From RGIG4608 sp964534905 (GTDB taxonomy: Bacteria; Bacillota; Clostridia; Oscillospirales; CAG-272): DNA of 11,316 nucleotides. A program made the position numbers and the translations under genes. A model generated the notes under the pieces. That model was not told the DNA's origin and did no database searches. It saw nothing but the letters and a program-made list of their open reading frames with translations. Numbering within the stretch: position 1 is the stretch's first letter; each line of letters opens with the position of its first letter. Of this stretch, positions 1 through 7,207 are shown in pieces. The DNA lies in NCBI GenBank assembly GCA_964534905.1, contig CAZHPZ010000038.1:1-11316 (forward strand). Reading direction: 5' to 3'.

Positions 1-3
1 AGC

Positions 4-39
4 AAAAAAACGCAGGATAAGGAAAGCCCTCATTCTGCG
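4..39 (-). terminator. Strong intrinsic terminator of the left-edge RNA
   Basis: On the minus strand the arm CGCAGAATGAGG (28-39) pairs with CCTTATCCTGCG (11-22) around a 5-nt loop. There are 12 positions with one A-C mismatch and one G-U pair. Seven U residues follow directly (4-10). This is a textbook Rho-independent terminator, placed only about 25 nt after the predicted start site. Confidence 0.8.
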
Positions 40-65
40 CTTTTTCGAGGGCTGTGGTCCCTTTC
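4..65 (-). ncRNA. Candidate attenuator leader or short terminated RNA
   Basis: A transcript starting near 65 would be only about 60 nt long if it stops at the terminator in 4-39. A second hairpin pairs AGCCCTC (47-53, minus strand) with GAGGGCT (25-31). The strand at 28-31 is needed by both hairpins, so the two folds exclude each other, as in terminator/antiterminator leaders. The first fold can be extended by pairing 60-63 with 19-22. I do not recognise a known riboswitch or T-box core. It could be a cis-acting leader of a gene left of position 1, a translation-coupled attenuator, or a stand-alone small RNA. Only the left-hand flank can separate these options. Confidence 0.5.
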
Positions 66-71
66 GATATC

Positions 72-100
72 ATAATAGCACACATTTTTTTGAATGTCAA
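72..100 (-). promoter_or_regulatory. SigA-type promoter of the left-edge leader RNA
   Basis: Read on the minus strand, a perfect -35 TTGACA (95-100) is followed by a 17-bp spacer and the -10 TATTAT (72-77). This is the best-matching promoter in the window. Transcription should start near position 65 and run leftwards. It lies between the hpf terminator and a second terminator at 4-39, so it drives a separate transcript and not hpf. Confidence 0.8.
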
Positions 101-128
101 TATTTTTATATAAAAACGGACTTTACGC

Positions 129-156
129 AAAAAATGCCCGCCTTTTAGGCGGGCAT
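129..156 (-). terminator. Intrinsic terminator of hpf
   Basis: On the minus strand TGCCCGCC (148-155) pairs with GGCGGGCA (135-142) around the loop TAAAA. One flanking A-T pair extends the stem to 134/156. Six U residues follow (129-134). The hairpin begins 7 nt after the hpf stop codon, which makes hpf a transcription unit ending here. Confidence 0.9.
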
Positions 157-162
157 AAATTA

Positions 163-690
163 TTATCTGTAAATGATAGGATTTATAAGTCCGTATGTTC
201 CGTCGCGTCTTGTATAAACAACGGAAACATTATCCGTTTCAACATTAAAGAAAACGAAAAACTGATGACCGATAAGATTCATTTGCATTATCGCTTCCTC
301 AACGGACATAGGCGTAAGCTCGAATTCCTTGGTTCTGACTATAAATTCCGGATCCTCGTCAAGAACCTCGTCAAAATCGGGAAATGTGAATTCGCCCTCC
401 TTAAGACGCTTTTCAAGTCTTGTTTTGTTCTTTCTGATCTGACGGTCGATAATTTCAACACATCTATCCATAGCATTCTGGAAGCTTGTGTCCTCTACCT
501 CGGCACGAAAGATAGTGTTTGCACCGCGAATCGTGATTTCAACGTTATCACGCTCGCGCTTGCAGCTGAAAGTTACTGTCGCAGAAGCCTCCGAGCCGAA
601 ATATTTGTCAAGCTTAGCAAGCTTTTTTTCAGCCATTTCCTTGGTTGAATCCCAAACATTCATCTGTCTGCCAACAATAGTAATTTTCAT
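163..690 (-). CDS. hpf: Ribosome hibernation promoting factor, long form
   Basis: This 175-residue protein is a long-form HPF (RaiA/YfiA family). The N-terminal S30AE domain (about residues 1-97) begins MKITIVGRQM and carries the expected basic ribosome-facing surface, with RDNVEITIRG in its strands and a Lys/Arg-rich helix end at 84-98. An acidic linker (about 100-116) leads to the C-terminal dimerisation domain (117-173), with FELTPMSVEEAIMQMNLIGH and the ending RRDGTYGLINP. In this family the N-domain binds the 30S decoding region and the C-domain pairs two ribosomes into an inactive 100S dimer during slow growth. The start is supported by GAAAGGA at 699-705, 8 nt upstream. The gene stands alone, with its own promoter and terminator. 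Length and motifs are complete, so the assignment is firm. Confidence 0.96.
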   Translation of the reverse strand: MKITIVGRQMNVWDSTKEMAEKKLAKLDKYFGSEASATVTFSCKRERDNVEITIRGANTIFRAEVEDTSFQNAMDRCVEIIDRQIRKNKTRLEKRLKEGEFTFPDFDEVLDEDPEFIVRTKEFELTPMSVEEAIMQMNLIGHQFFVFFNVETDNVSVVYTRRDGTYGLINPIIYR

Positions 691-742
691 CGTATCATTC
701 CTTTCGGGTTGAATTAAGAAAAGGTATTCCTTTTCCGATTAC

Positions 743-771
743 ATTATAACACATTTTCGAAAACTTGTAAA
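743..771 (-). promoter_or_regulatory. SigA-type promoter of hpf
   Basis: On the minus strand the -35 TTTACA (766-771) and the perfect -10 TATAAT (743-748) are 17 bp apart. The start should be near 736, giving a leader of about 45 nt. The spacer contains the 10-bp palindrome TTTTCGAAAA (754-763). Confidence 0.8.
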
Positions 772-781
772 TAGTTTATAT

Positions 782-829
782 AAAAAATATCGGTTTTTGA
801 AATATTTTGTGAAAAATAGCCAAAACCGA
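782..829 (-). terminator. Intrinsic terminator of the histidine phosphatase gene
   Basis: On the minus strand TCGGTTTT (822-829) pairs with AAAACCGA (790-797). Inside it TATTTT (813-818) pairs with AAAATA (803-808) across a TCAC loop. A run of six U residues follows at 782-787. A run of six T residues on the plus side (832-837) could also let it act in the other direction, but no plus-strand gene ends here. Confidence 0.75.
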
Positions 830-843
830 CATTTTTTAATTTG

Positions 844-1500
844 TTATTCTGCTTCAAGATCCTCACGTGTAAGCGGCACTTTGGTAATAATTCCCTCAAG
901 ATGAGCATCATGACCGTATTCGATAACGTTATATTTTCCGTTTTCATACTCAATATGGCACACTGCCGCATTGCTTACCCAATTATATTTCTGAAGATTT
1001 TCGAGTCCGTCACCGTGCCACAGGCAATTCATAACACGAATCACCGTTGCATGTGTACCGATAAGAACCGTTTTGCCGTCATTCTCGGCAAGTATTCTCT
1101 CCATCGTATCGCTTATGCGGTCAAACACCTCTTTTATGCTTTCTCCGCCGTCGGGGTGTGCATTTCCTATATCATTTTGAAATTTATCAAAGCTTTCGGG
1201 AAATTTAACAGGCAGATCCGCAAAGCTCATACCCTCCCATTCTCCCGCATATATCTCGCGAAGTCCCTTTTTCTTATGCACCGTAAGTCCGAGTCTTTCG
1301 GCGGTCGGCAATACGGTATTATACGCGCGGCAGAGGTCGCTTGAATATATCTCGTCTATATGGAATTGCGAAAGATATTCCGTTGCACGGCGTACCTGCT
1401 CCTCTCCGAGCTCAGAAAGTCCCCAATCCGTCTGTCCTATAAAAATTCTTTTAAAATTTCCTATACTGTTTCCGTGTCTTATTATTATCAGCTTTACCAT
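844..1500 (-). CDS. Histidine phosphatase family protein (phosphoglycerate mutase-like)
   Basis: This 218-residue protein belongs to the histidine phosphatase superfamily, branch 1. The N-terminal motif LIIIRHGNS supplies the catalytic Arg8 and the phospho-accepting His9. SSDLCRAYNT supplies a second phosphate-binding Arg58. LREIYAGEWEG supplies the likely proton donor Glu82. The second catalytic His is His150 in IGTHATVIR, where many relatives have SHG. Members remove or move phosphate on small molecules; this size fits cofactor-dependent mutase-like and CobC-like phosphatases, but the substrate cannot be read from the sequence. No cobalamin or glycolysis genes are nearby to decide it. GAAAGGA at 1509-1515 lies 8 nt before the ATG. 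It is a single-gene unit with its own promoter and terminator, divergent from the glycosyltransferase. The family call is firm; the specific function is unknown. Confidence 0.93.
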   Translation of the reverse strand: MVKLIIIRHGNSIGNFKRIFIGQTDWGLSELGEEQVRRATEYLSQFHIDEIYSSDLCRAYNTVLPTAERLGLTVHKKKGLREIYAGEWEGMSFADLPVKFPESFDKFQNDIGNAHPDGGESIKEVFDRISDTMERILAENDGKTVLIGTHATVIRVMNCLWHGDGLENLQKYNWVSNAAVCHIEYENGKYNVIEYGHDAHLEGIITKVPLTREDLEAE

Positions 1501-1529
1501 TATCCGTGTCCTTTCGAATTTCTATATTA

Positions 1530-1558
1530 ATTATACATCATTTTTTCTGATAATACAA
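1530..1558 (-). promoter_or_regulatory. Promoter of the histidine phosphatase gene
   Basis: On the minus strand the -35 TTGTAT (1553-1558) and the perfect -10 TATAAT (1530-1535) are separated by 17 bp. This puts the start about 20-30 nt before the ATG. It lies in the 108-bp divergent region shared with the glycosyltransferase. On the plus strand I see only a weak candidate (-10 GATAAT at 1549-1554 with no good -35). Confidence 0.65.
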
Positions 1559-1608
1559 GAATAAAAAACATATTTTTCTTAAACAATAATAAAAAACACG
1601 AGGGTGCT

Positions 1609-2748
1609 ATGATAAAAATATTTCATTTTTTAAGTGACACAAACATAGGCGGTGCAGGCAGGCTTATATGCAATCAAATAAAGAATACGGACACGAATAT
1701 CTTTCAAACTACCGTTGTTATCCCCTCGGGGAGCAGACTTATACCATATTTGAAAAAGCTTCCCTGCTCTGTGATCGAAGCCGAGCACGGTGCGGACGTC
1801 TCCTTTTCTATTGAAGGATTTTTCGAATTCCGACATATATTGAGAGCGCACCGTCCGGATATAGTTCATTCACACGCTTCCCTTTCATCTCGGCTTGCCG
1901 CTCTCACAGTCGGTATACCGTGCAGAATATATACACGTCACTGTGCGTTTGAGGTTTCGAGTATTCATAAAATTCCGCCGATCAGATGGTGCGTGGGCTT
2001 GGCAAACGGCATTCTTTCAACGTCCGTTATTGCCGTGGCAGACGCCGCACGGCAAAATCTTACGGATATGGGCTGCGATGAAAAAAAGATTGCCACGGTT
2101 ATAAACGGCGTTGAGCCTATCAGAGCTATTTCAAGCATTGAAATAGATGATATTTGCCAAAAGCTCGGAATAGAAAGGAATAATTTTGTTATCGGCATAA
2201 TAGCTCGACTTGAAAGATACAAGGGACATACAACATTCATAAAGGCAGCCCGAATATGCAGGCGAAAATATCCCGATTTTAGATTTCTTATTGTCGGAGA
2301 CGGAAGTGAAGAAAAGATGTTAAAGTCCGCGGTACACGCACTCGGACTTGATGGGTACGTTCATATTTGCGGATTTGTTGATGATATTGCAAAAATATTC
2401 AATATAATAGATGTCAATGTCAACTGCTCATACGGCACAGAAACATCAAGCCTTTCACTTTCAGAGGGAATGAGTCTCGGAATTCCATGTATTGTAAGCG
2501 ATTACGGAGGCAATACGTATATGGTAAAAAACGAAGAAAACGGACTTATCTTTCCCGCAGAAAATCCCGACGCTCTTGCAGAAGCTGTAATCAGACTGTA
2601 TCGTAACAAGGAGCTATATAAAAAATGCTCCGCAGGCGCTTACAAAAGATATTGCGATGAGCTTAACGCAAGGGCTATGACAGAGAAGATTTCTTCGATT
2701 TATTTAAAAGAATATTCAAGAGCGACAAAGAAGAGGAGAGTGCCTTAA
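1609..2748 (+). CDS. GT4-family glycosyltransferase
   Basis: This 379-residue protein is a GT-B fold glycosyltransferase of the GT4 (GT1-like) group. The N-terminal acceptor half begins IKIFHFLSDTNIGGAGR, with the Gly-Gly loop at 14-15, and has VHSHA at 86-90. The C-terminal donor half contains IARLERYKGH (Arg200 and Lys205, the usual diphosphate-binding pair), FLIVGDGSEE, and the EX7E motif with Glu278 and Glu286 in ETSSLSLSEGMSLGIP. Such enzymes transfer a sugar from a nucleotide-sugar donor, typically at the inner membrane face during glycolipid, capsule or wall-polymer synthesis. No signal peptide or membrane segment is visible. GAGGGTG at 1600-1606 supports the ATG. It is a lone gene with no other sugar-polymer genes around it, so donor and acceptor are unknown. 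Its stop codon lies in the loop of a terminator-like hairpin. Confidence 0.93.
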   Translation: MIKIFHFLSDTNIGGAGRLICNQIKNTDTNIFQTTVVIPSGSRLIPYLKKLPCSVIEAEHGADVSFSIEGFFEFRHILRAHRPDIVHSHASLSSRLAALTVGIPCRIYTRHCAFEVSSIHKIPPIRWCVGLANGILSTSVIAVADAARQNLTDMGCDEKKIATVINGVEPIRAISSIEIDDICQKLGIERNNFVIGIIARLERYKGHTTFIKAARICRRKYPDFRFLIVGDGSEEKMLKSAVHALGLDGYVHICGFVDDIAKIFNIIDVNVNCSYGTETSSLSLSEGMSLGIPCIVSDYGGNTYMVKNEENGLIFPAENPDALAEAVIRLYRNKELYKKCSAGAYKRYCDELNARAMTEKISSIYLKEYSRATKKRRVP

Positions 2749-2760
2749 GCACCTCCTCTT
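2731..2760. terminator. Shared hairpin between the convergent glycosyltransferase and dnaE genes
   Basis: AAGAGGAG (2731-2738) pairs with CTCCTCTT (2753-2760). Inside it GTGC (2740-2743) pairs with GCAC (2749-2752) around the 5-nt loop CTTAA, with one bulged A at 2739. The 12-bp stem could stop transcription from either side. The following tracts are pyrimidine- or AT-rich but not long U runs, so it is a weaker terminator than the others here. The last glycosyltransferase codons and its TAA lie inside the hairpin. Confidence 0.6.
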
Positions 2761-2767
2761 TGAATAT

Positions 2768-5700
2768 TTATTTAAGCACTACGTTTTCCTTGCCTAACAC
2801 GTCGCTCAGTTGTGCAAGCGTATATTCGGTCGCATCAAAGCGAAGTCCCGAGGGCATATATTTTTTCAATGATGAGTCATAGAATATGACCTCAACATCT
2901 CCCTCGAATATTTCAACGAGATTTTTCGCATATTTAAATTTCGGAGAATCCAAGGAATCGACTCTCAGATAAAGCTTATGAGGCTCCGCAGTGCTTGCTC
3001 CGAACTTTGACGATTCCGCCCTTGATGTGCGTAACGTGTCTTTCTGTGCGGACTTCGCTCTGTATTCTCCGTTTTTCAACAGAGGAGATACGGATGCGAC
3101 TATAATCTTGACATTTTCATCGTCACGTATCTGCAAGCTTCCGCACACTATCAGCCCCGCTCCGTTTTCAATATACGAGCCGAGCTTAACATAAGACTTC
3201 GGAAAGGCTATACATTCTATTTCCGAATATCTGTCACCGAGCGAAAAGAATGCCATTTTTTCTCCGTTTTTGGTAACCTTGACGCTGACATTCGACACAA
3301 GTCCGATAATTGTTACATTCTTATGCTTGTCGGCAAATCCATCATCGGAAAGCTTAATTATATCCTCGTGAGGCACATCGTTCATATGCTCGGAATATGA
3401 GTCGAGCGGATGCCCGGAAAAATAAAGTCCAGTTGCTTCCCTCTCCTGTGAAAGCCTTATTGAAAGCGGTATCTCGTCAAGGTCGGGATATTTAAATTCA
3501 AGTGAATCCGCCATTCCGCCCGACATAGAAAAGAAATCGAGCTGACCTGCAATATTTGTGCCTCTTTGACTCGTTGCACCGTCAACCACCGCCTCATAGC
3601 TTGCAAGGAGCTGAGAGCGCCGCTTTCCGAGCCTGTCCATAGCACCCGATTTTATCAGGGATTCAACCTGACGCTTATTTATCTCATAATCGCTCATTCT
3701 GTCGACAAAATCGTCAAACGAGGAAAACTCTCTTCTTTTTCGCTCAGCAATAAGACGTTCTATAAAGCTCTGACCGACATTTTTCACCGCAAGAAGTCCA
3801 AATCTGATATTATTCTCGCTGACGTGGAAATTCATCTCGCTCTTGTTTATATCCGGAGGCAAGACGCCGATACCTATTTTTGCACAATCGGATATATATT
3901 CGGCAATTTTCGGCATATTCCCGAGCACAGACGTAAGCAATGCCGCAAAATATTCCCTCGGATAATGTGCCTTTAGATATGCTGTTCTGTAAGATATTAC
4001 GGAATATGCCGCAGCATGGCTCTTATTGAACGCATAATTGGCAAAGCTTATCATATCATCAAAAAGTTCCTCGGCAGCCGAGGCGTCGATTCCTCGCTCC
4101 GCCGCTCCCCGAACAAAGCCGACACGCTCCGCCTCAAGCACGGAATGCTTTTTCTTTGACATTGCACGTCGAACTATATCGGCGTGCCCGAGTGTATATC
4201 CCGCAACAAGTCTGAATATACTCATTACCTGCTCCTGATATACAACTATACCGGAGGTTGATGAAAGTATATCCTTAAGCACAGGTAAGGGATAGCTGAT
4301 CCTTGACGGATCCTCTCTGCACTCAATATAATGTGGAATGGAATCCATAGGCCCCGGGCGGTAAAGCGATATCGCTATTATAATATCTTCAAGGCTTCTC
4401 GGCTTCATTTGAGAAAGAAATTGCTTCATTCCGGAGCTTTCAAGCTGAAATACGCCCTCCGTTCTTCCCGATGATATAAGATCGTAAGTTTCCGTATCGT
4501 CAAGAGGAATATGAGCTATATCAAAATCAGGATTTTTTTCCTTTATCTGAAGCTCGGCATCGCTGATTATCGTAAGATAGCGCAAAGCAAGAAAGTCAAA
4601 CTTTAAAAGTCCGAGCGACGCCACCGCATCCATATCGTACTGAGTTATTAGCATACCGTTGCTGAGGGCAAGCGGAACATATTCGGATATAGGTTTATCC
4701 GTTATAACAATACCCGCTGCGTGCACGGAAACGTTTCTCGGCATTCCCTCAAGCGCTCTGGCTGTATCTATAAGTCTTCTGTTTTGAGCGTTTGCCTCAT
4801 ACACAGCCTTGAAATCAGGATCAAGAAGTGCGGTGTCAAGCGTTATTCCCATGGCACGCGGAATTTTTGTCGCAACCGCATCAACGTCCGAATAGCTCAT
4901 TCCCATAGCCCTTCCCGTGTCTCTTACGGCTGCCTTGGCGGCAAGGGTTCCGAACGTTGCAATCTGAGAAACATGATCGGAACCGTATTTTTCCTTTACA
5001 TATTCGATGACCTCATCACGACGGTTATAGCAAAAATCGATATCTATATCCGGCATGCTTACACGCTCGGGATTAAGAAATCTTTCAAAAAGCAAGTCAA
5101 ACTCTATAGGATCTATATCTGTTATAGAAAGCAGGTATGCGACAAGGCTTCCCGCTCCCGAGCCTCTTCCGGGTCCTACGGGAATGCCCTTGGATTTAGC
5201 AAAATTAACATAGTCCCAAACTATCAGAAAATAATCCGCATATCCCATTTCTCCGATTACGGAAAGCTCGTAATCTATTCGTGAAAGATATTCATCTTTT
5301 TTATGCTCTGAATACTTAATATCACCGCTTCTCTCTCTTTGTTCAAGTCCCGACTTAACAAGAGTAAAGAGATATTTCTGCGAATCCTCTCCGTTTGGCA
5401 CGGGGTATCTCGGCAGCACTGCTCCGCTGAAATTCATTTCGAAATTGCACCTCTGTGCTATCTTCACCGTGTTTTCTATCGCTCCCTTATACCTTGAGAA
5501 AAGGAGCTTCATTTCATCTGAGCTTTTATAATAAAACTCATTTGTTTCAAATCCCAGAGGTCTGCCCTCGGTTATTGAGCGGTTCATTTGTATGCACATC
5601 AGTATCGCCTGCGTATCCGCATCCGAGCGGCGCAGATAATGACAGTCATTTGTTGCAACAAGAGGAAGATCGCATTCTTCCGCAAGCCTTACAAGCTCCG

Positions 5701-6259
5701 GCAATATCAGTCTTTCATCCTCTATTCCGTGATCCTGAAGCTCTATATAGAAATTGTCTTTTCCGAATATCTCGGAATATTCAAGTGCTGTCTGCTTTGC
5801 GCCCTCATAATCCCCCATCGAAATGAGTTTCGGAATTTTTCCCGCAAGGCACGCAGACATGGCAATAAGCCCATCGCTGTATCTTTTCAGAAGCTCCGTA
5901 TCAACCCTCGGTTTCGAATAAAAGCCCTCTGTATAAGAGGCGGATACCATTTTGAGCAAATTTTTATATCCCGTCTCGTTTTTGCAAAGCAGAACAAGGT
6001 GGTTCGTCTGTGATGTACCCGCAGAGCGTTCGAATCTCGTACGCGGTGCAACATATACCTCGCAACCGACTATGCCCTTGATTCCCTGCTTTTTGCATTC
6101 GGAAAGAAACGCGGGTACTCCGAAAAGCACTCCGTGATCCGTAAGTGCAACCGCATCATGACCGCATTCAGCCGCTCTTTTCGGTATCTCTCTTATTCTG
6201 CATGCTCCGTCAAGCAGACTGTATTCGCTGTGCAGATGAAGATGAACGAATTCTGACAT
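2768..6259 (-). CDS. dnaE: DNA polymerase III subunit alpha (DnaE)
   Basis: This 1163-residue protein is a full-length C-family replicative polymerase of the DnaE type. The PHP domain (about 1-280) keeps its metal-site motifs: HLHLHSEYSLLDG (from His6), TDHG, GCEVYV and ATNDCHYL. The polymerase core has GRGSGAGSL, the catalytic pair Asp404 and Asp406 in PDIDIDF (from 403), and the third carboxylate Asp555 in LLKFDFLALR; these positions almost match E. coli DnaE. A helix-hairpin-helix region follows. QLDFF at 906-910 fits the beta-clamp binding consensus. An OB-fold (about 976-1045, VTIIGLVSNVSV) and a C-terminal tail complete it. No DnaQ-like exonuclease is inserted, so it is not PolC. In Bacillota, PolC usually performs most synthesis and DnaE-type polymerases assist. 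GAAAGGA lies about 7 nt before the ATG. It is the third gene of the operon, 23 nt after whiA. Confidence 0.98.
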   Translation of the reverse strand: MSEFVHLHLHSEYSLLDGACRIREIPKRAAECGHDAVALTDHGVLFGVPAFLSECKKQGIKGIVGCEVYVAPRTRFERSAGTSQTNHLVLLCKNETGYKNLLKMVSASYTEGFYSKPRVDTELLKRYSDGLIAMSACLAGKIPKLISMGDYEGAKQTALEYSEIFGKDNFYIELQDHGIEDERLILPELVRLAEECDLPLVATNDCHYLRRSDADTQAILMCIQMNRSITEGRPLGFETNEFYYKSSDEMKLLFSRYKGAIENTVKIAQRCNFEMNFSGAVLPRYPVPNGEDSQKYLFTLVKSGLEQRERSGDIKYSEHKKDEYLSRIDYELSVIGEMGYADYFLIVWDYVNFAKSKGIPVGPGRGSGAGSLVAYLLSITDIDPIEFDLLFERFLNPERVSMPDIDIDFCYNRRDEVIEYVKEKYGSDHVSQIATFGTLAAKAAVRDTGRAMGMSYSDVDAVATKIPRAMGITLDTALLDPDFKAVYEANAQNRRLIDTARALEGMPRNVSVHAAGIVITDKPISEYVPLALSNGMLITQYDMDAVASLGLLKFDFLALRYLTIISDAELQIKEKNPDFDIAHIPLDDTETYDLISSGRTEGVFQLESSGMKQFLSQMKPRSLEDIIIAISLYRPGPMDSIPHYIECREDPSRISYPLPVLKDILSSTSGIVVYQEQVMSIFRLVAGYTLGHADIVRRAMSKKKHSVLEAERVGFVRGAAERGIDASAAEELFDDMISFANYAFNKSHAAAYSVISYRTAYLKAHYPREYFAALLTSVLGNMPKIAEYISDCAKIGIGVLPPDINKSEMNFHVSENNIRFGLLAVKNVGQSFIERLIAERKRREFSSFDDFVDRMSDYEINKRQVESLIKSGAMDRLGKRRSQLLASYEAVVDGATSQRGTNIAGQLDFFSMSGGMADSLEFKYPDLDEIPLSIRLSQEREATGLYFSGHPLDSYSEHMNDVPHEDIIKLSDDGFADKHKNVTIIGLVSNVSVKVTKNGEKMAFFSLGDRYSEIECIAFPKSYVKLGSYIENGAGLIVCGSLQIRDDENVKIIVASVSPLLKNGEYRAKSAQKDTLRTSRAESSKFGASTAEPHKLYLRVDSLDSPKFKYAKNLVEIFEGDVEVIFYDSSLKKYMPSGLRFDATEYTLAQLSDVLGKENVVLK

Positions 6260-6282
6260 TTTATATTCCTTTCGGTAAAATT

Positions 6283-7200
6283 TTATATTTTTTCGGCATT
6301 ATCTCTTTTTTGCTCCAAGATCCGCTCGCTCATTTTTATTATCTTTACGAACCTGTTGTTCAATACCGATTTCGTTATCGGAGTATTATGCATTTTAGCA
6401 AGCTCCGAAAGAGAAGCGGAGTGATTTTCAAGGCGCAATCTCGCACTTTCCGTAAGTTCGCTCCCTATCTTATCAAGGAGCCCCGCCTCCTCTATTATTT
6501 CGATGGCGCGTATCTGCTTCTGCGCACTTTCAACCGATTTCATAATATTTACGGATTCACAGTTTACCGCACGATTTTCCTGTACGATTATATCCCTCTC
6601 TATTCTCTTGTTTATAACATCGAAAAGAGCGTCCGTTGCCTGCATAAGATTAAGTATATCCTCAATACTGTCGGCTTTTTTATAATATATGCCGACCGCT
6701 CCGTGCCGCTGTACGGTTTTCGGTCGGGTCGCACATGCGCCGAGATAATCGCAAAGCACACGCGCCCTCTCTTTGCCCTTTATTCTGAATTCCAGATGGT
6801 TATTTCCCGGTTCAAATGAAAGAGTTGCCCTTGAAATAAAAACTCCTCTCAAAAAATTCACTCTGCAGAGTGCGCATTTAAATTCCATATAATCCTTAAC
6901 GGACGAGCCCTCTGAATCAAGAGCCGATATTTTTGCCGCAAGTGACGGAAGTTCGACCTCGACTCGCCAGTACTCCCTACCTGCTTTTTTCAGCGAGGAA
7001 ATCGACGCATCCCTTGAAAATTGCTTTGATATCAGACTGCGATAAAATTCCGCATATTGCGTATTTTGCGTATCGATAAAGATTCTGTCTCCTTCGATTT
7101 GCGCATCGAAAAGCAATCCGTGTATCAGAGCACGTCTGCAGCAGGTCTTGCTCGGTATTTCCTCTGTAAATTCATTTTTTATCTTTTCAGAAAGCGTCAT
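6283..7200 (-). CDS. whiA: DNA-binding protein WhiA
   Basis: This 305-residue protein is a WhiA homologue of normal length. The family has a degenerate LAGLIDADG homing-endonuclease-like domain joined to a helix-turn-helix domain. It is a sporulation regulator in actinobacteria and affects cell division and chromosome segregation in Bacillota. Seen here are the N-terminal repeat (about 1-95), KCALCRVNFLRGVF (108-121) and NNHLEF (133-138) in the endonuclease-like fold, NCESVNIMKSVESAQKQI (213-230), and a C-terminal helix-turn-helix (about 262-290, SLSELAKMHNTPITKS). The usual Gly-Gly after FLRGxF is replaced by SRAT, so this copy is somewhat diverged. Its start is 7 nt after the murB stop and no good Shine-Dalgarno is visible, which suggests translational coupling to murB. 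The usual partners rapZ and yvcK are absent on either side. Confidence 0.93.
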   Translation of the reverse strand: MTLSEKIKNEFTEEIPSKTCCRRALIHGLLFDAQIEGDRIFIDTQNTQYAEFYRSLISKQFSRDASISSLKKAGREYWRVEVELPSLAAKISALDSEGSSVKDYMEFKCALCRVNFLRGVFISRATLSFEPGNNHLEFRIKGKERARVLCDYLGACATRPKTVQRHGAVGIYYKKADSIEDILNLMQATDALFDVINKRIERDIIVQENRAVNCESVNIMKSVESAQKQIRAIEIIEEAGLLDKIGSELTESARLRLENHSASLSELAKMHNTPITKSVLNNRFVKIIKMSERILEQKRDNAEKI

Positions 7201-7207
7201 ATTTCAA

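Noticed and set aside
94..648. Plus-strand open frame of 184 codons opposite hpf
   Set aside because: It lies antisense to a clear full-length HPF gene, has no family motifs, and its 5' part covers the hpf terminator and the leader promoter.
841..1344. Plus-strand open frame opposite the histidine phosphatase gene
   Set aside because: It is a shadow of the minus-strand gene; the hydrophobic-looking translation has no recognisable domain and no ribosome binding site.
1549..1554. GATAAT as -10 of a glycosyltransferase promoter
   Set aside because: No acceptable -35 sequence lies 16-18 bp upstream, so I do not annotate it, although some promoter must exist in 1516-1599.
4721..5284. Plus-strand open frame inside dnaE
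   Set aside because: It is antisense to the conserved polymerase core; composition is explained by the dnaE codons.
6145..6819. Plus-strand open frame of 224 codons spanning the dnaE start and whiA end
   Set aside because: It is antisense to two well-supported genes, with no motif and no ribosome binding site.
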